DNA from: Panulirus ornatus
Taxonomy: Eukaryota > Arthropoda > Malacostraca > Decapoda > Palinuridae
Direction: 5' to 3'
Assembly (NCBI RefSeq): GCF_036320965.1
Contig: NC_092276.1
Coordinates: 4,313,282-4,377,281 of the forward strand
DNA length: 64,000 bases
Shown here piece after piece: positions 23,677-34,104 of this stretch. The notes under the pieces were generated by a model. It was not told the DNA's origin and made no database searches. It saw only the letters and a program-made list of their open reading frames with translations. Numbering within the stretch: the stretch's first letter is position 1; every line of letters begins with the position of its first letter. The position numbers and the translations under genes were made by a program.

Positions 23677-24712
23677 ATGCACATATACATACCTATACAT
23701 TCCAATGTATACATACATATACATACACAGACATACATATATGCACATGTACATATTCATACATGCTGCCTTCATCCATTCCCACCACCACCCCGCCACA
23801 CATGAAATGGCACCCCCTCCCCCCGCGTGCGCTCGAGATAGTGCTAGGAAAAGACAACAAAGGCCACATTCGTTCACACTCAGTCTCTAGCTGTCATGTG
23901 TAATGTACCGAAACCACAGCTCCCTTTCCACATCTAGGGCCCACAAAACTTTCCATGGTTTACCCCAGACGCTTCACATGCCCTGGTTCAATCCATTGAC
24001 AACACGTCGACCCCAGTATACCACATCATTCCAATTCACTCTATTCCTTGCACGCCTTTCACCCTCCTGTATGTTCAGGCCCCGATCACTCAAATTCTTT
24101 TTCACTCCATCCTTCCACCTCCAATTTGATCTCCCACTTCTCATTCCCTCCACCTCTGACACATATATCCTCTTTGTCAATATTTCCTCACTCGTGCTCT
24201 CCATGTGACCAAACCATCTCAATACACCCTCTTCTGCTCTCTTAACCACTCTCTTATTACCACACATGTCTTTTACCCTTTCATTATTTACTCGATCAAA
24301 CCAACTCACACCACATATTGTCCTCAAACATCTCATTTCCAACACATCCACCCTCCTCCGCACAACCCTATCTATAGCCCATGCCTCACAACCAGATAAC
24401 ATTGTTGGAACCACTATTCCTTCAAACATACCTATTTTTGCTCTCCGAGATAACATTCTCACCTCTCACACATTCTTCAACGCTCCCAGAACCATCGCCC
24501 CCTCCCATCCTCTGACTCACTTCCACTTCCATGGTTCCATCCACTGCAAAATCTACTCCCAGATATCTAAAACACTTCACTTCCTCCAGTTTTTCTCCAT
24601 TCAAACTTACCTCCCAATTTACTTGTCCCTGAACCTTACTGAACCTAATAACCTTGCTCTTCTTCACATTTACTCTCAGCTTTCCTCTTTCACACACTTT
24701 ACCAAACTCAGT
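23677..24712 (-). pseudogene. Outer family A LINE, UTR and C-terminal ORF part
   Basis: Minus strand, long UTR from 23677 to about 23970, then the ORF end. The stop at 23974-23976 follows VVNGLNQGM, so this copy keeps the ten-residue extension beyond VVYWG. The frame reads back to MRMLSRRAKIGMFEG, then a frameshift near 24460 leads into ERGKLRVNVKKSKVIRFS. It is 5' truncated at 24712. Changes such as SGCEAW and CGVSWFD mark it as older than the nested copy. Confidence 0.85.
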
Positions 24713-24721
24713 GGTAACTGG

Positions 24722-24729
24722 GTGGAATT
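24722..24729. repeat. Candidate target site duplication, right (outer element)
   Basis: GTGGAATT, matching 22548-22555. Nine unassigned bases separate it from the end of LINE homology. Confidence 0.45.
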
Positions 24730-24839
24730 GTATATGTATATTTTTTGACTAGTCATATCTTATTTTTCTTTTTTCAGGCAACCCAGTCATGGGCCAATTA
24801 GGCCTCCAGTTGTCTGTCTTTCTCGTGTAAACTCAGGTA

Positions 24840-24985
24840 AGACTGAACCTTAGAGAGAAAAATCCTTACTTGGCCCCATTCTCTGTTCCTTCTTTTGGAA
24901 ATATAAAACAGGATGGGAGGATTTCCAGCACCCCTGCTCCCAACCCTTTCAGTTGTCTTCTACAACATACAGGAAATTAGAGAGA
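24840..24985 (-). mobile_element. Decayed family B element
   Basis: CTTGGCCCCATTCTCTGTTC, CTTCTTTTGGAAATATAAAA, GGGAGGATTTCCAGC and the GTCTTCTACAACATACAGG block occur in family B order on the minus strand. Tail and 5' end are poorly kept. Confidence 0.7.
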
Positions 24986-25189
24986 CTTGGACTACAATGT
25001 GAGCCTTAGGTAACCACAATTCTACTATAAAAGTAAAAATGCTTGCAAGATACCATGATAAATTCTCTAGCCATCTCCTGTCTGCACAATTGTGGTTAAA
25101 TGTAATCATGATAAAGTCCAAAAAACCTATGGGTTCTTGTATCCAGTTTCATCGGGTGCTAAAAATCTCTGGGTTCCCACCTGATTACT

Positions 25190-26765
25190 GCCAATGAAAG
25201 AGACGGCTCAGACAGTAGCAGTACTGACCCCTTCCATGACATTTCCTTATCTGATAGACCTGCCTCTTTTTCTATTCTTTATACCAACAATCTAGTAATC
25301 TCTCTTCTGTTGAACATCATCCCTGTCCTAATATCTTACTTCTCTCTGAGACCCAATTGTCTAATGATGTCCTCACTGGTCCCTTTCTCAAACGCAACTA
25401 TAATCTCCAATCATGATTCTGGTTCACAGGTGGTGTCCCTCAAACTTTGATGTTATCTGGCTCATGGGCTTACTTACCATGCTTTTCCTTTGTTTCCAAA
25501 ATCTTTGAATCCCTCTTCAACTCCCTCATCAAATTTCTTGAATTTCACAGCCTTCTTTTTCATCATGAGTATGGCTTATGTAAGGAGAGATACATTCCAA
25601 TGATGATATTCTTTTCTATCTTTCTAATGTCAAATCATCATCCCTGAAAGATTTTGGGGAATCCTTGATATATCCAAAGCTTTTGGACAGGGATTGGTAT
25701 CAGGGTCTTATCTCTAAGCTCCCCTCTTTCATCTTCCTTTCTGGCTGATCTATTTTCATAGTTGTTGACAGATCAGCCTCACCCCTTTCTACATCAACTG
25801 TAGTGCTAATAAGGGTTTTGTCCTGTCTTCCAACTTTTTCTCCTTTTTATCAATGATTTCCTTTCTTCTTTGAATAACCAAATGCACTCATACACTAATG
25901 ACTCAACACTGCATTCCTACATGCCCTTAAATTCTATTCCTTCTTCTCTCACTCTATCTGCATTTCAGCTCAACACAACTTCCTCAATAAACTCAGACTT
26001 GCAGAGGATATCTCAGTGAGGTAAACAAAATCTAGTTTAGTTTAATGCCGCCTAGATCCAGTTTCTGCCCATCTCTCCACTGGAAATTCCTCACAACTTT
26101 CCTCTCATCTTTGACAGTTCTGTAATTCCATCTCTTAACTCAATGAACATACTTGCTATTACTTATTGTCCACTCTATCTTGAAAACCCCCCATTATGGA
26201 AATAGGTTAATCTGCCTTAAATACACTAGGAGTCCCAGTTAGATGTTGAAATTTCTTTTATTGCAAACAGTTGCTTCATTTATGAAAGGAATAGATCCAT
26301 CCCTGTATGGGGTACATGCTCTCACCTGAGGTGTCTCAAGCTCTACATCCTTACTTGACACAGGTGAGTTGAAAGCGGTCTGACTTATAAACTTGTCCCT
26401 CCTGCCCTATGGAGTAATATTGACTAACTTTCTCTCTTCTATAGGTATAACACTGGTTTTTGCTCACAGGAGCTGGGTACTTGTGTGCCCTACCAATATC
26501 TACACCCTGCCCTGCAATATTTGTCAAGTTGCTGCATCACATTCTTATTCTGTGGGTGGTGGCAACTCAAGGGTGGCTGTTTTGATAACTTTCTTTCCCT
26601 ACACCTTAAAGCAAAAAATTCTCTAGAGACCCTCTCATATCTTCCCAACAACTGTGACCTGGCACATTTTTTCATTTCTCCAAAAGTCATAAATACTTTC
26701 CCTTTCACTAACCTCTCTACATTTCAATTAAGGCCCAGCCTTGATGGGGATTTTTCTCCATGACT
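25190..26765 (+). pseudogene. Decayed non-LTR retrotransposon RT, second CR1/Jockey-type lineage
   Basis: Frames broken by stops and indels give FESLFNSLIKFLEFHSLLFH then HHEYGLCKE (QyGFRk-like), FLLFINDFLSSLNNQMHSYT, NDSTLHSY (motif C is YTND at 25891-25902, so one catalytic Asp is Asn), AFQLNTTSSINSDLQRIS, NLV then FNAA, IQFLPISPLEIPHNFPL, SLNSMNILAI, LSLFYRYNTGFCSQELGTCV and, at the C terminus, FQLRPSLDGDFSP ending near 26762. The order of motifs is that of Jockey/CR1-group RTs with the post-RT region. It differs from both family A and the element at 21060-22440. Confidence 0.8.
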
Positions 26766-26817
26766 GGAGCCTCCAATGTAAAAAAAAATTATATGAGTAT
26801 AAATATATAAATATATG

Positions 26818-26819
26818 AG

Positions 26820-26835
<16 letters not shown>
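26818..26835. repeat. Short (TA)n
   Basis: Nine TA units before the T run of the family B copy. Confidence 0.9.
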
Positions 26836-26851
<16 letters not shown>

Positions 26852-26972
26852 AATTTTCCAAAAGAAGGAACAGAGAATTGGGCCAGGTGAGGGTATTCCC
26901 TCAAGGCCCAGTCCTCTGTTCTTAACGCTACCTCGCTAATGCGGGAAATGGCGAATAGTTTGAAAGAAAAAA
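26836..26972 (+). mobile_element. Family B element, 3' half
   Basis: Starts in the internal poly(T) and continues AATTTTCCAAAAGAAGGAAC, GGGCCAGGTGAGGGTATTCC, CTGTTCTTAACGCTACCTCG and the tail GCTAATGCGGGAAATGGCG, ending in an A-rich stretch. The 5' half is absent. Confidence 0.85.
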
Positions 26973-27152
26973 GAAAAAGAAAATATATCCCACATCACTT
27001 TAACTTGAAGCTAATTTAAGCCCTTTATTACAAAGTATTAATACTCAAATTGATAAAGGCACAGAACTAAATGAAGTACAAAGCAACATATGGTACATAC
27101 TTCCACGCTTCCCTCCCCTCCTTGTATTTTAACTTTCTAAAAGGGGAAACCG

Positions 27153-27162
27153 TTCATAACTA
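27153..27162. repeat. Target site duplication, left
   Basis: TTCATAACTA, repeated exactly at 29661-29670. The two frame the composite family A insertion. Confidence 0.75.
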
Positions 27163-29660
27163 TTTTCATTTATATTATTTTTTATTTTACTTTGTCGCTG
27201 TCTCCCGCGTTTGCGAGGTAGCGCAAGGAAACAGACGAAAGAAATGGCCCAACCCACCCCCATACACATGTATATACATACGTCCACACACGCAAATATA
27301 CATACCTACACAGCTTTCCATGGTTTACCCCAGACGCTTCACATGCTTTGATTCAATCCACTGACAGCATGTCAACCCCGGTATACCACATCGCTCCAAT
27401 TCACTCTATTCCTTGCCCTCCTTTCACCCTCCTGCATGTTCAGGCCCCGATCACACAAAATCTTTTTCACTCCATCTTTCCACCTCCAATTTGGTCTCCC
27501 TCTTCTCCTCGTTCCCTCCACCTCCGACACATATATCCTCTTGGTCAATCTTTCCTCACTCATTCTCTCCATGTGCCCAAACCATTTCAAAACACCCTCT
27601 TCTGCTCTCTCAACCATGCTCTTTTTATTTCCACACATCTCTCTTACCCTTACGTTACTTACACAATCAAACCACCTCACACCACACATTGTCCTCAAAC
27701 ATCTCATTTCCAGCACATCTATCCTCCTGCGCACCACTCTATCCATAGCCCACGCCTCGCAACCATACAACATTGTTGGAACCACTATTCCTTCAAACAT
27801 ACCCATTTTTGCTTTCCGAGATAATGTTCTCGACTTCCACACATTCTTCAAGGCTCCCAGAATTTTCGCCCCCTCCCCCACCCTATGATCCACTTCCGCT
27901 TCCATGGTTCCATCCGCTGCCAGATCCACTCCCAGATATCTAAAACACTTTACTTCCTCCAGTTTTTCTCCATTAAAACTCACCTCCCAATTGACTTGAC
28001 CCTCAACCCTACTGTACCTAATAACCTTGCTCTTATTCACATTTACTCGTAACTTTCTTCTTTCACACACTTTACCAAACTCAGTCACCAGCTTCTGCAG
28101 TTTCTTACATGAATCAGCCACCAGCGCTGTATCATCAGTGAACAACAACTGACTCACTTCCCAAGCTCTCTCATCCCCAACAGACTTCATACTTGCCCCT
28201 CTTTCCAAAACTCTTGCATTCACCTCCCTAACAACCCCATCCATAAACAATTAAACAACCATGGAGACATCACACACCCCTGCCGCAAACCTACATTCAC
28301 TGAGAACCAATCACTTTCCTCTCTTCCTACACGTACACATGCCTTACATCCTCGATAAAAACTTTTCACTGCTTCTAACAACTTGCCTCCCACACCATAT
28401 ATTCTTAATACCTTCCACAGAGCATCTCTATCAACTCTATCATATGCCTTCTCCAGATCCATAAATGCTACATACAAATCCATTTGCTTTTCTAAGTATT
28501 TCTCACATACATTCTTCAAAGCAAACACCTGATCCACACATCCTCTACCACTTCTGAAACCACACTGCTCTTCCCCAATCTGATGCTCTGTACATGCCTT
28601 CACCCTCTCAATCAATACCCTCCCATATAATTTACCAGGAATACTCAACAAACTTATACCTCTGTAATTTGAGCACTCACTCTTATCCCCTTTGCCTTTG
28701 TACAATGGCACTATGCACGCATTCCGCCAATCCTCAGGTACCTCACCATGAGTCATACATACATTAAATAACCTTACCAACCAGTCAACAATAGTCACCC
28801 CCTTTTTTAATAAATTCCACTGCAATAGCATCCAAACCTGCTGCCTTGCCGGCTTTCATCTTCCGCAAAGCTTTTACAACCTCTTCTCTGTTTACCAAAT
28901 CATTTTCCCTAACCCTCTCACTTTGCACACCACCTCGACCAAAACACCCTATATCTGCCACTCTGTCATCAAACACATTCAACAAACCTTCAAAATACTC
29001 ACTCCATCTCCTTCTTACATCACCACTACTTGTTATCACCTCCCCATTTGCGCCCTTCACTGAAGTTCCCATTTGCTCCCTTGTCTTACGCACTTTATTT
29101 ACCTCCTTCCAAAACATCTTTTTGTTCTCCCTAAAATTTAATGATACTCTCTCACCCCAACTCTCATTTGCCCTCTTTTTCACCTCTTGCACCTTTCTCT
29201 TGACCTCCTGTCTCTTTCTTTTATACATCTCCCACTCAATTGCATTTTTTCCCTGCAAAAATCGTCTAAATGCCTCTCTCTTCTCTTTCACTAATAATCT
29301 TACTTCTTCATCCAACCACTCACTACCCTTTCTAATCAACCCACCTCCCACTCTTCTCATGCCACAAGCATCTTTTGCGCAATCCATCACTGATTCCCTA
29401 AATACATCACTTTCCTCCCCCACTCCCCTTACTTCCATTGTTCTCACCTTTTTCCATTCTGTACTCAGTCTCTCAGTACATATATATATGTACATACTTC
29501 ATACTGTCCACCTTTATTCATTCCCATCGCCACCCTGCCACACATGAAATAACACCCACCTCCCCATGCATGTGTGCGAGGTAGCGTTAGGAAAAGACAG
29601 CAAAGGCCACATTCGTTCACACTCAGTCTCTAGCTGTCATGTAATAATGCACTGAAACCT
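27163..29660 (-). mobile_element. Composite family A LINE insertion with target duplications
   Basis: Minus strand, 3' to 5': A/T-rich tail and short 3' UTR (27163-27371), ORF region (27372-29495), then at 29485-29660 a second piece of family A 3' UTR (long-UTR type, running to ACTGAAACC). Identical 10-bp direct repeats enclose the whole, so the UTR piece and the ORF entered the site together. GAAACC at the 5' junction also occurs just before the left repeat, giving junction microhomology. Confidence 0.8.
27372..29495 (-). pseudogene. Family A LINE ORF2, longest linker-plus-RT copy, two frameshifts
   Basis: Three successive minus frames make up about 700 residues. 28785-29495 holds a basic linker upstream of RT (KRKRQEVKRKVQEVKKRANE, FWKEVNKVRKTREQMGTSV, KALRKMKAGKAAGLDAIAVE). 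28220-28831 holds PEDWRNACIVPLYKGKGDK, FMDLEKAYDRVDRDAL (motif A) and LRQGCVMSPWLFN (motif B). 27372-28250 holds motif C, here FTDD (28131-28142) instead of FADD, then FRYLGVDLAADGTMEAEV, MGMFEGIVVPTMLYGCEAW and the end VVYRG-stop. Frameshift one is a 2-bp loss near 28795 (GACTATTG for GACTGTATTG). Frameshift two is a 1-bp loss near 28252. The endonuclease domain is missing. A related pattern, with a long charged linker and a GHMERM/GRPNWRW C terminus, is seen in RTE/BovB-type LINEs; the clade is tentative. Confidence 0.9.
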
Positions 29661-29670
29661 TTCATAACTA
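29661..29670. repeat. Target site duplication, right
   Basis: TTCATAACTA, exact match to 27153-27162. Confidence 0.75.
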
Positions 29671-31330
29671 ATGTTGTATAAAATAAAACTTATGCAAAAA
29701 TAGAAGAGAGGCCACTACTGAAAATAAGAAAATCCTTCCCAGAAATAATCAGTTTTACCTTCTCACTAGGACAGATCATGAAAGCTACAATTCAAACCAT
29801 GGGTAAAATCAAAACATATAAAATATTCCAAAACCAATACATTACCCAATTTCCATAAACAACATTGTTAACCAAGGGAATAAAACCTTATTGCCATCTA
29901 AAGATGAAATCTATCAATGTTATATTTACAAATAAATTTAACACTCTAATCATGACAGTAACCTTTATCATATGTTCAAACAAGCAATTAATGGGTAAAA
30001 AAAGGTTTTCCAATATAAAACAAGTGCATACTTACACATTCTTATGTTTCAGATCCAGCATCCTTTGGACAAATCAGCCACTAAATTACAGATTTCTCTG
30101 GATCGTGGGTATGAACTTGGCTGAGGGAACCTGAAAGTAGATGGAATGAATTACAGTTTCACCTACTGAGATTTACTTTTGCCAGTATATAAATCTATAC
30201 ACATTTTGAACAGCACTACAACTGTAGGTATTTACTGTATATAAAAAAAATTTGTTTCCAATCCCAAAATGTACAAATGTAAACCAAGGTAACTATTGGT
30301 AATTACTGTACAAAGAGGGTGAAGCGCTAAAAGTAGCATCTGACACATATGAGACTTAAAGGTAGTAGACATGAGTTTCATCCTGCTAAAATTAGACTGA
30401 TTCCTTAGTGTAGGCAAGGTGCAGGAGCTGGTATGGATGTACATGGAGGATCATTGAAAGTCAGCTCAGACAAGGGGCTCAGTGAAGTGGTTAGAGTTGC
30501 TATACCTAGGCATTTGCCCAGGTACACTGATTCATACTTAAACAATTCTTGCAGTGTCACTGTAATTACCTGCGTACCCTGGGCAGCACCAAGACAATGG
30601 AGAAGCAGATTCCATAAACATAAAAGACCTTTCACTGAGCACCAGTACCATTGCATTATCTTTACTTTATCTGAATCCTAGTGCTGTCAAAGTTTGAAAC
30701 ACTGGACCAGAGACAATGCAATTCAGAAGATTCCTGCTATAAAAGACTCCAAGCCTCAACAAAAAGTATTCAGCATGTTTATACTTGTCTTTTTTTCTTT
30801 AATCCCAAAATTATTATGATAATATACTACAACAGTTCAGTAATTTCTGACATTTTACCCTTTGTCTTGCCCACTATCTATTTCTTTCTTTATCTCTAAC
30901 ACATTTAATTCCTCTTTTATCATGTAAGCAGTCCTCCGTACTGAAGAAAATCACCTCCAGTATATATGAAATGACTGCTTACAAAAAAAATATGACTGAG
31001 ACATACAAAACCTAAAGCTTTCATAAGGCAGTTTCTGTGATGCTTATTAGGTGGGAATTTCAGAGCAAAGTAGGGGATGTGTTTAAGCCTGAAATGTTTA
31101 CTTTAATGGAATGATGAACTGCAGTATTATGGAATCTAACAGGATATAACAAGTTTGATTTAGAAAGATATATATATAAATTACATTTTACTACAATGAA
31201 GTTAAATTATTCATACCAGTGATTAAACTATGTGTGTCGTCTAATATCTCCAATGAAGTTTGTTACCATAAACATTTGATTAATATATTTTGGTATACAA
31301 TTTTCAAGCAAAAACCTCAATAAAAAACTC
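29671..31330. other. Unique DNA, no gene recognised
   Basis: AT-rich. A plus-strand acceptor-like TTCTTATGTTTCAG at about 30039-30052 is followed by 24 open codons and a stop, too little to call. Frames at 30405-30681 overlap on both strands. Confidence 0.45.
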
Positions 31331-31490
31331 AAACTTTGATCAATTTTATGAACAATTTTAGCTAATATGTCCAAATTTGATCAATTTTATTAACAATTTT
31401 AGCTAATTTTTTTTTTTTTTTTTTTTTATACTTTGTCGGTCTCCCGCGTTTGCGAGGTAGCGCAAGCTAATATATCCAAATTTGCTAAAA
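31331..31490. repeat. Tandem repeat of about 42 bp, about 2.5 copies, interrupted by a LINE tail
   Basis: Copy 1 is 31331-31372 and copy 2 starts at 31373. Copy 2 is split by the insertion at 31407-31464 and resumes at 31471, and a partial third copy starts at 31478. Shared core: TTTGATCAATTTTAT then AACAATTTTAGCTAATATGT. Confidence 0.85.
31407..31464 (-). mobile_element. Minimal family A insertion: tail only, with target duplication
   Basis: T21 followed by ATACTTTGTCGGTCTCCCGC and GTTTGCGAGGTAGCGCA: only about 37 nt of the LINE 3' end plus poly(A), inserted in minus orientation. AGCTAAT occurs at 31401-31407 and again at 31465-31471. Removing the insert and one AGCTAAT restores the neighbouring tandem unit. 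Confidence 0.85.
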
Positions 31491-31963
31491 ATTCAATTTA
31501 TTGGAACACTAGTTCTCTATCATGTTTATTAATTCAAACTAGCTTATATTTAATCAAACACTAAACAATTTAAATTAATTTAGCATTCTCTGATGTTGCT
31601 CACATCTGCTGCGATGTAAATATAGATGATTCCACTGCATACTACATATAAATGAAGCTTCTGGTTCCTTTATCATTTGCATCTCTGTATCAGACATGCA
31701 AACCAGTTATCTTAATGATTTACAATGCGTAAGACCAAGCCCACTGTGTGAGAATAAATTTTGCAAAATAGCTTCATCAATTCTGCCCATCTGCCAACCA
31801 GCCACTACAACATATGTAAATCACTTATTTTGAACACAATATCATCCCTCACAAACTTCATTATTAGTTTTCACATTTTAGTGTGATCCCCTAAGTTAAG
31901 AATTTGCTCTGCCTCCATTAGAAAAACTAGTTTTTTCCATACTTCAAGACCTGCATTTTCTAC
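31478..31963. other. Unique DNA, possible 3' UTR of the minus-strand gene candidate
   Basis: AT-rich with no repeats. It would be the 3' UTR if the exon ending at 31964 is real. No single polyadenylation signal stands out. Confidence 0.3.
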
Positions 31964-32124
31964 CTATGGAAAAGTCCTAGGAACAGTAATTTCGCCCCTG
32001 ACGTGGACTTTGAAAGTGGCTTCACCAAGACTGCACAGGAAAGGTTGACCAAATCTAGGACTTTTTAACAAGGCCAATAGAGAAACCACTTTCTTTCCAT
32101 CACATGCACTAGCAATCTGCCCTG
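31964..32124 (-). CDS. Putative terminal exon, minus strand, unrecognised protein
   Basis: On the minus strand a good acceptor (TATTTCTTTCTTCAG) precedes base 32124. After two bases (CA) the frame is open for 52 codons: GQIASACDGKKVVSLLALLK at the start, then SPRFGQPFLCSLGEATFKVH and a VRGEITVP-containing end, stopping at TAG (31964-31966). Composition is protein-like and free of repeats. Its phase fits the donor at 32743, so joining gives an uninterrupted frame. No family is recognised. Weak points: the exon is short and the stop is embedded in a donor-like ATAGGTAGAA. Confidence 0.35.
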
Positions 32125-32742
32125 CTGAAGAAAGAAATACTGTACCATCTTATTGATCCAACACAAAATATTTCTTGTTAATAAAAGCATAAATGGAGCC
32201 TGCAACTTGCAAATATTTTCATAACGTAGTCAACGATGAGACTAAAGAAATTTCAGTATATAATCTAGGCACAAAGGATTACATTTCAAAAAAAAAAGGT
32301 TGCTGGGACTATATCAAAACAAATAGATTCTTAAATTTGATAAAGGTGCTAGGACTATATCAAAACAAATCTATTCCTAAATTTGATAATCTCACGTTTG
32401 CAAGAAACTTTGGGTTTGGGTTAATATTTAACTATTAAAAATGATCTTCAAATTTCAGTAAATATTCAAGCATTACTTAAATCTCAATTTGTTTTTCGTC
32501 TTGGCCTCAATATTGTATGGAACAGTTTTCTGCAGAATTTGTGGTGCTTATTTCCCTTTAAAACCAATGGAGTGTAAATGATCAAGGACCTTCAAAATCT
32601 CCGCAGCCTATTCCAAACAGGGCTAGTAACCATAAAATACCACTGCCAAAGTTTCCTACAGTGTACTCTCCAATTTCAGACTTAAAAATTGGAGAAAAAC
32701 AAGTTGAGAGAACAACGTTAATTTTGCAGCAAAAAAATGTAC
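32125..32742. other. Putative intron with a 46-bp tandem duplication
   Basis: Lies between the two candidate minus-strand exons. Holds the duplication GCTGGGACTATATCAAAACA (from 32302) and GCTAGGACTATATCAAAACA (from 32348), period 46. Otherwise unique. Confidence 0.4.
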
Positions 32743-32851
32743 CCAGAGGTTCATCCCATACAACAGGATCCGCTTGTAAACTGCCCTCACTATAACTTCT
32801 GAAGAAAACTTCAAGGCCTTGGCTGAGCATCTGCCCAGACAATGCAAACAT
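32743..32851 (-). CDS. Putative upstream exon, minus strand, phase-compatible with 31964-32124
   Basis: ATG at 32851 reads MFALSGQMLSQGLEVFFRSY and continues to VVWDEPL, ending after one base of the next codon at a donor GG/GTACAT (32743). Splicing to 32124 yields GCA and keeps the frame. Further upstream this frame has a TGA, but an acceptor-like CAACTTTAG precedes 32920, and another frame from there reads GPKPAAWALLGLNTLKHFTR before its own stop. A frameshift or a sequence error could join the two. This may be a real gene end, a pseudogene, or chance. Confidence 0.3.
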
Positions 32852-32920
32852 GCCGAGTAAAGTGTTTAAGGGTGTTCAGCCCAAGCAGGGCCCAGGCTGC
32901 TGGTTTGGGTCCCTGGTCAA

Positions 32921-33538
32921 CTAAAGTTGTAACTAAACTAAGTCTCTACGAATTTCATTTCTTCCTCTAAAATTATTTTCACAAAAATAAGGTATATCTA
33001 TTTTCAAAAAAATAGAGAAGTTTACCATCAAGAGTACTGCAGTCAACTTGCAGGAATATTCTTATAAATGTTAATGGACTGCTTAACTAAAAGCTTTGTT
33101 TTACTTTTATTGCACATTTCCCAGGAGTTATCTTAAACGCCATGCAGTATATATGCACTTTACAGATTATACCAAAAGAGCTCATTAAATCTCATAATTA
33201 AATCTTTCCTTAAAATAATCTCTTTCATATGGTGTAATCTATATTTAGTTGTACTTACGAGCTATAAAATTAAATTATGATTTTTATGTGATTTATCATA
33301 CATAAGATAGGTATCCCCTATCTACAACAAAATATTACAGCTCTATAAACTCTCATCTACATTCATCATAAGGTGATAGTTTCTACATACACTTCTACTG
33401 TTTCAGTTTGATTTATAATCTACCTAGATAAATATTTCAATCATCAATACATCAATTTCACCCTTAATCACAAGAAATTCCAGCTATAACTACAACTTTA
33501 GCAATGTTAACTATCACCATATATTCACTTAATTTTTT
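32921..33538. other. Unique DNA, no gene recognised
   Basis: AT-rich, without repeats or convincing frames. Confidence 0.5.
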
Positions 33539-33655
33539 AAGTGGGGATATCACCCATCACTGCAACACTATAAATGCTGTTTCAACATATCCCTTTTAAG
33601 TGGGGATATCACCCATCACTGCAACACTACAAATGCTGTTTCGACATATCACAAG
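33539..33655. repeat. 59-bp tandem duplication
   Basis: AAGTGGGGATATCACCCATC starts at 33539 and again at 33598. The copies differ at only a few positions. Confidence 0.93.
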
Positions 33656-33847
33656 ATCCCTCATGCCCTATATGCAACAACCTTAAAAAAGGCATTGAGC
33701 ACTTAGCAATAAACTGCTCTGCACCATATGCATAAAAACATGCACACATGACAACACTTTCTGACCCGTGATCCCAACAGCTGGATGTGACAAGCTTCCT
33801 GAGTGCTGCAGGAGCTTTATAAGGATTGAAGTGGCTGCTGGGGTAGG

Positions 33848-34069
33848 GCCAGGAATGGATGAGGGCAAGCAAGTATGAATATGTACATGTATATATATGT
33901 ATATGCCTGTGTATGTATATGTATATATACGTTGAAGTGTATAGGTATGTCTATGTGCATGTGTGGGCATTTATGTATATATATGTGTATGTGGGTGGGT
34001 TGGGCCATTCTTTTATCTGTTTCCTTGTGCTACCTTGGTAACGCGGGAGACAGCAACTAAGTATAATAA
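33848..34069 (+). mobile_element. Older family A LINE 3' UTR and tail
   Basis: GGAATGGATGAGGGCAAGCA through GGGTGGGTTGGGCCATTC to the tail GGTAACGCGGGAGACAGC and GTATAATAAA. It contains the GTGTGGGCATTTATG wording typical of the older subfamily. It converges tail-to-tail with the next copy. Confidence 0.85.
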
Positions 34070-34104
34070 ATTATGAATATATATATAAATATATATACAT
34101 ATGT

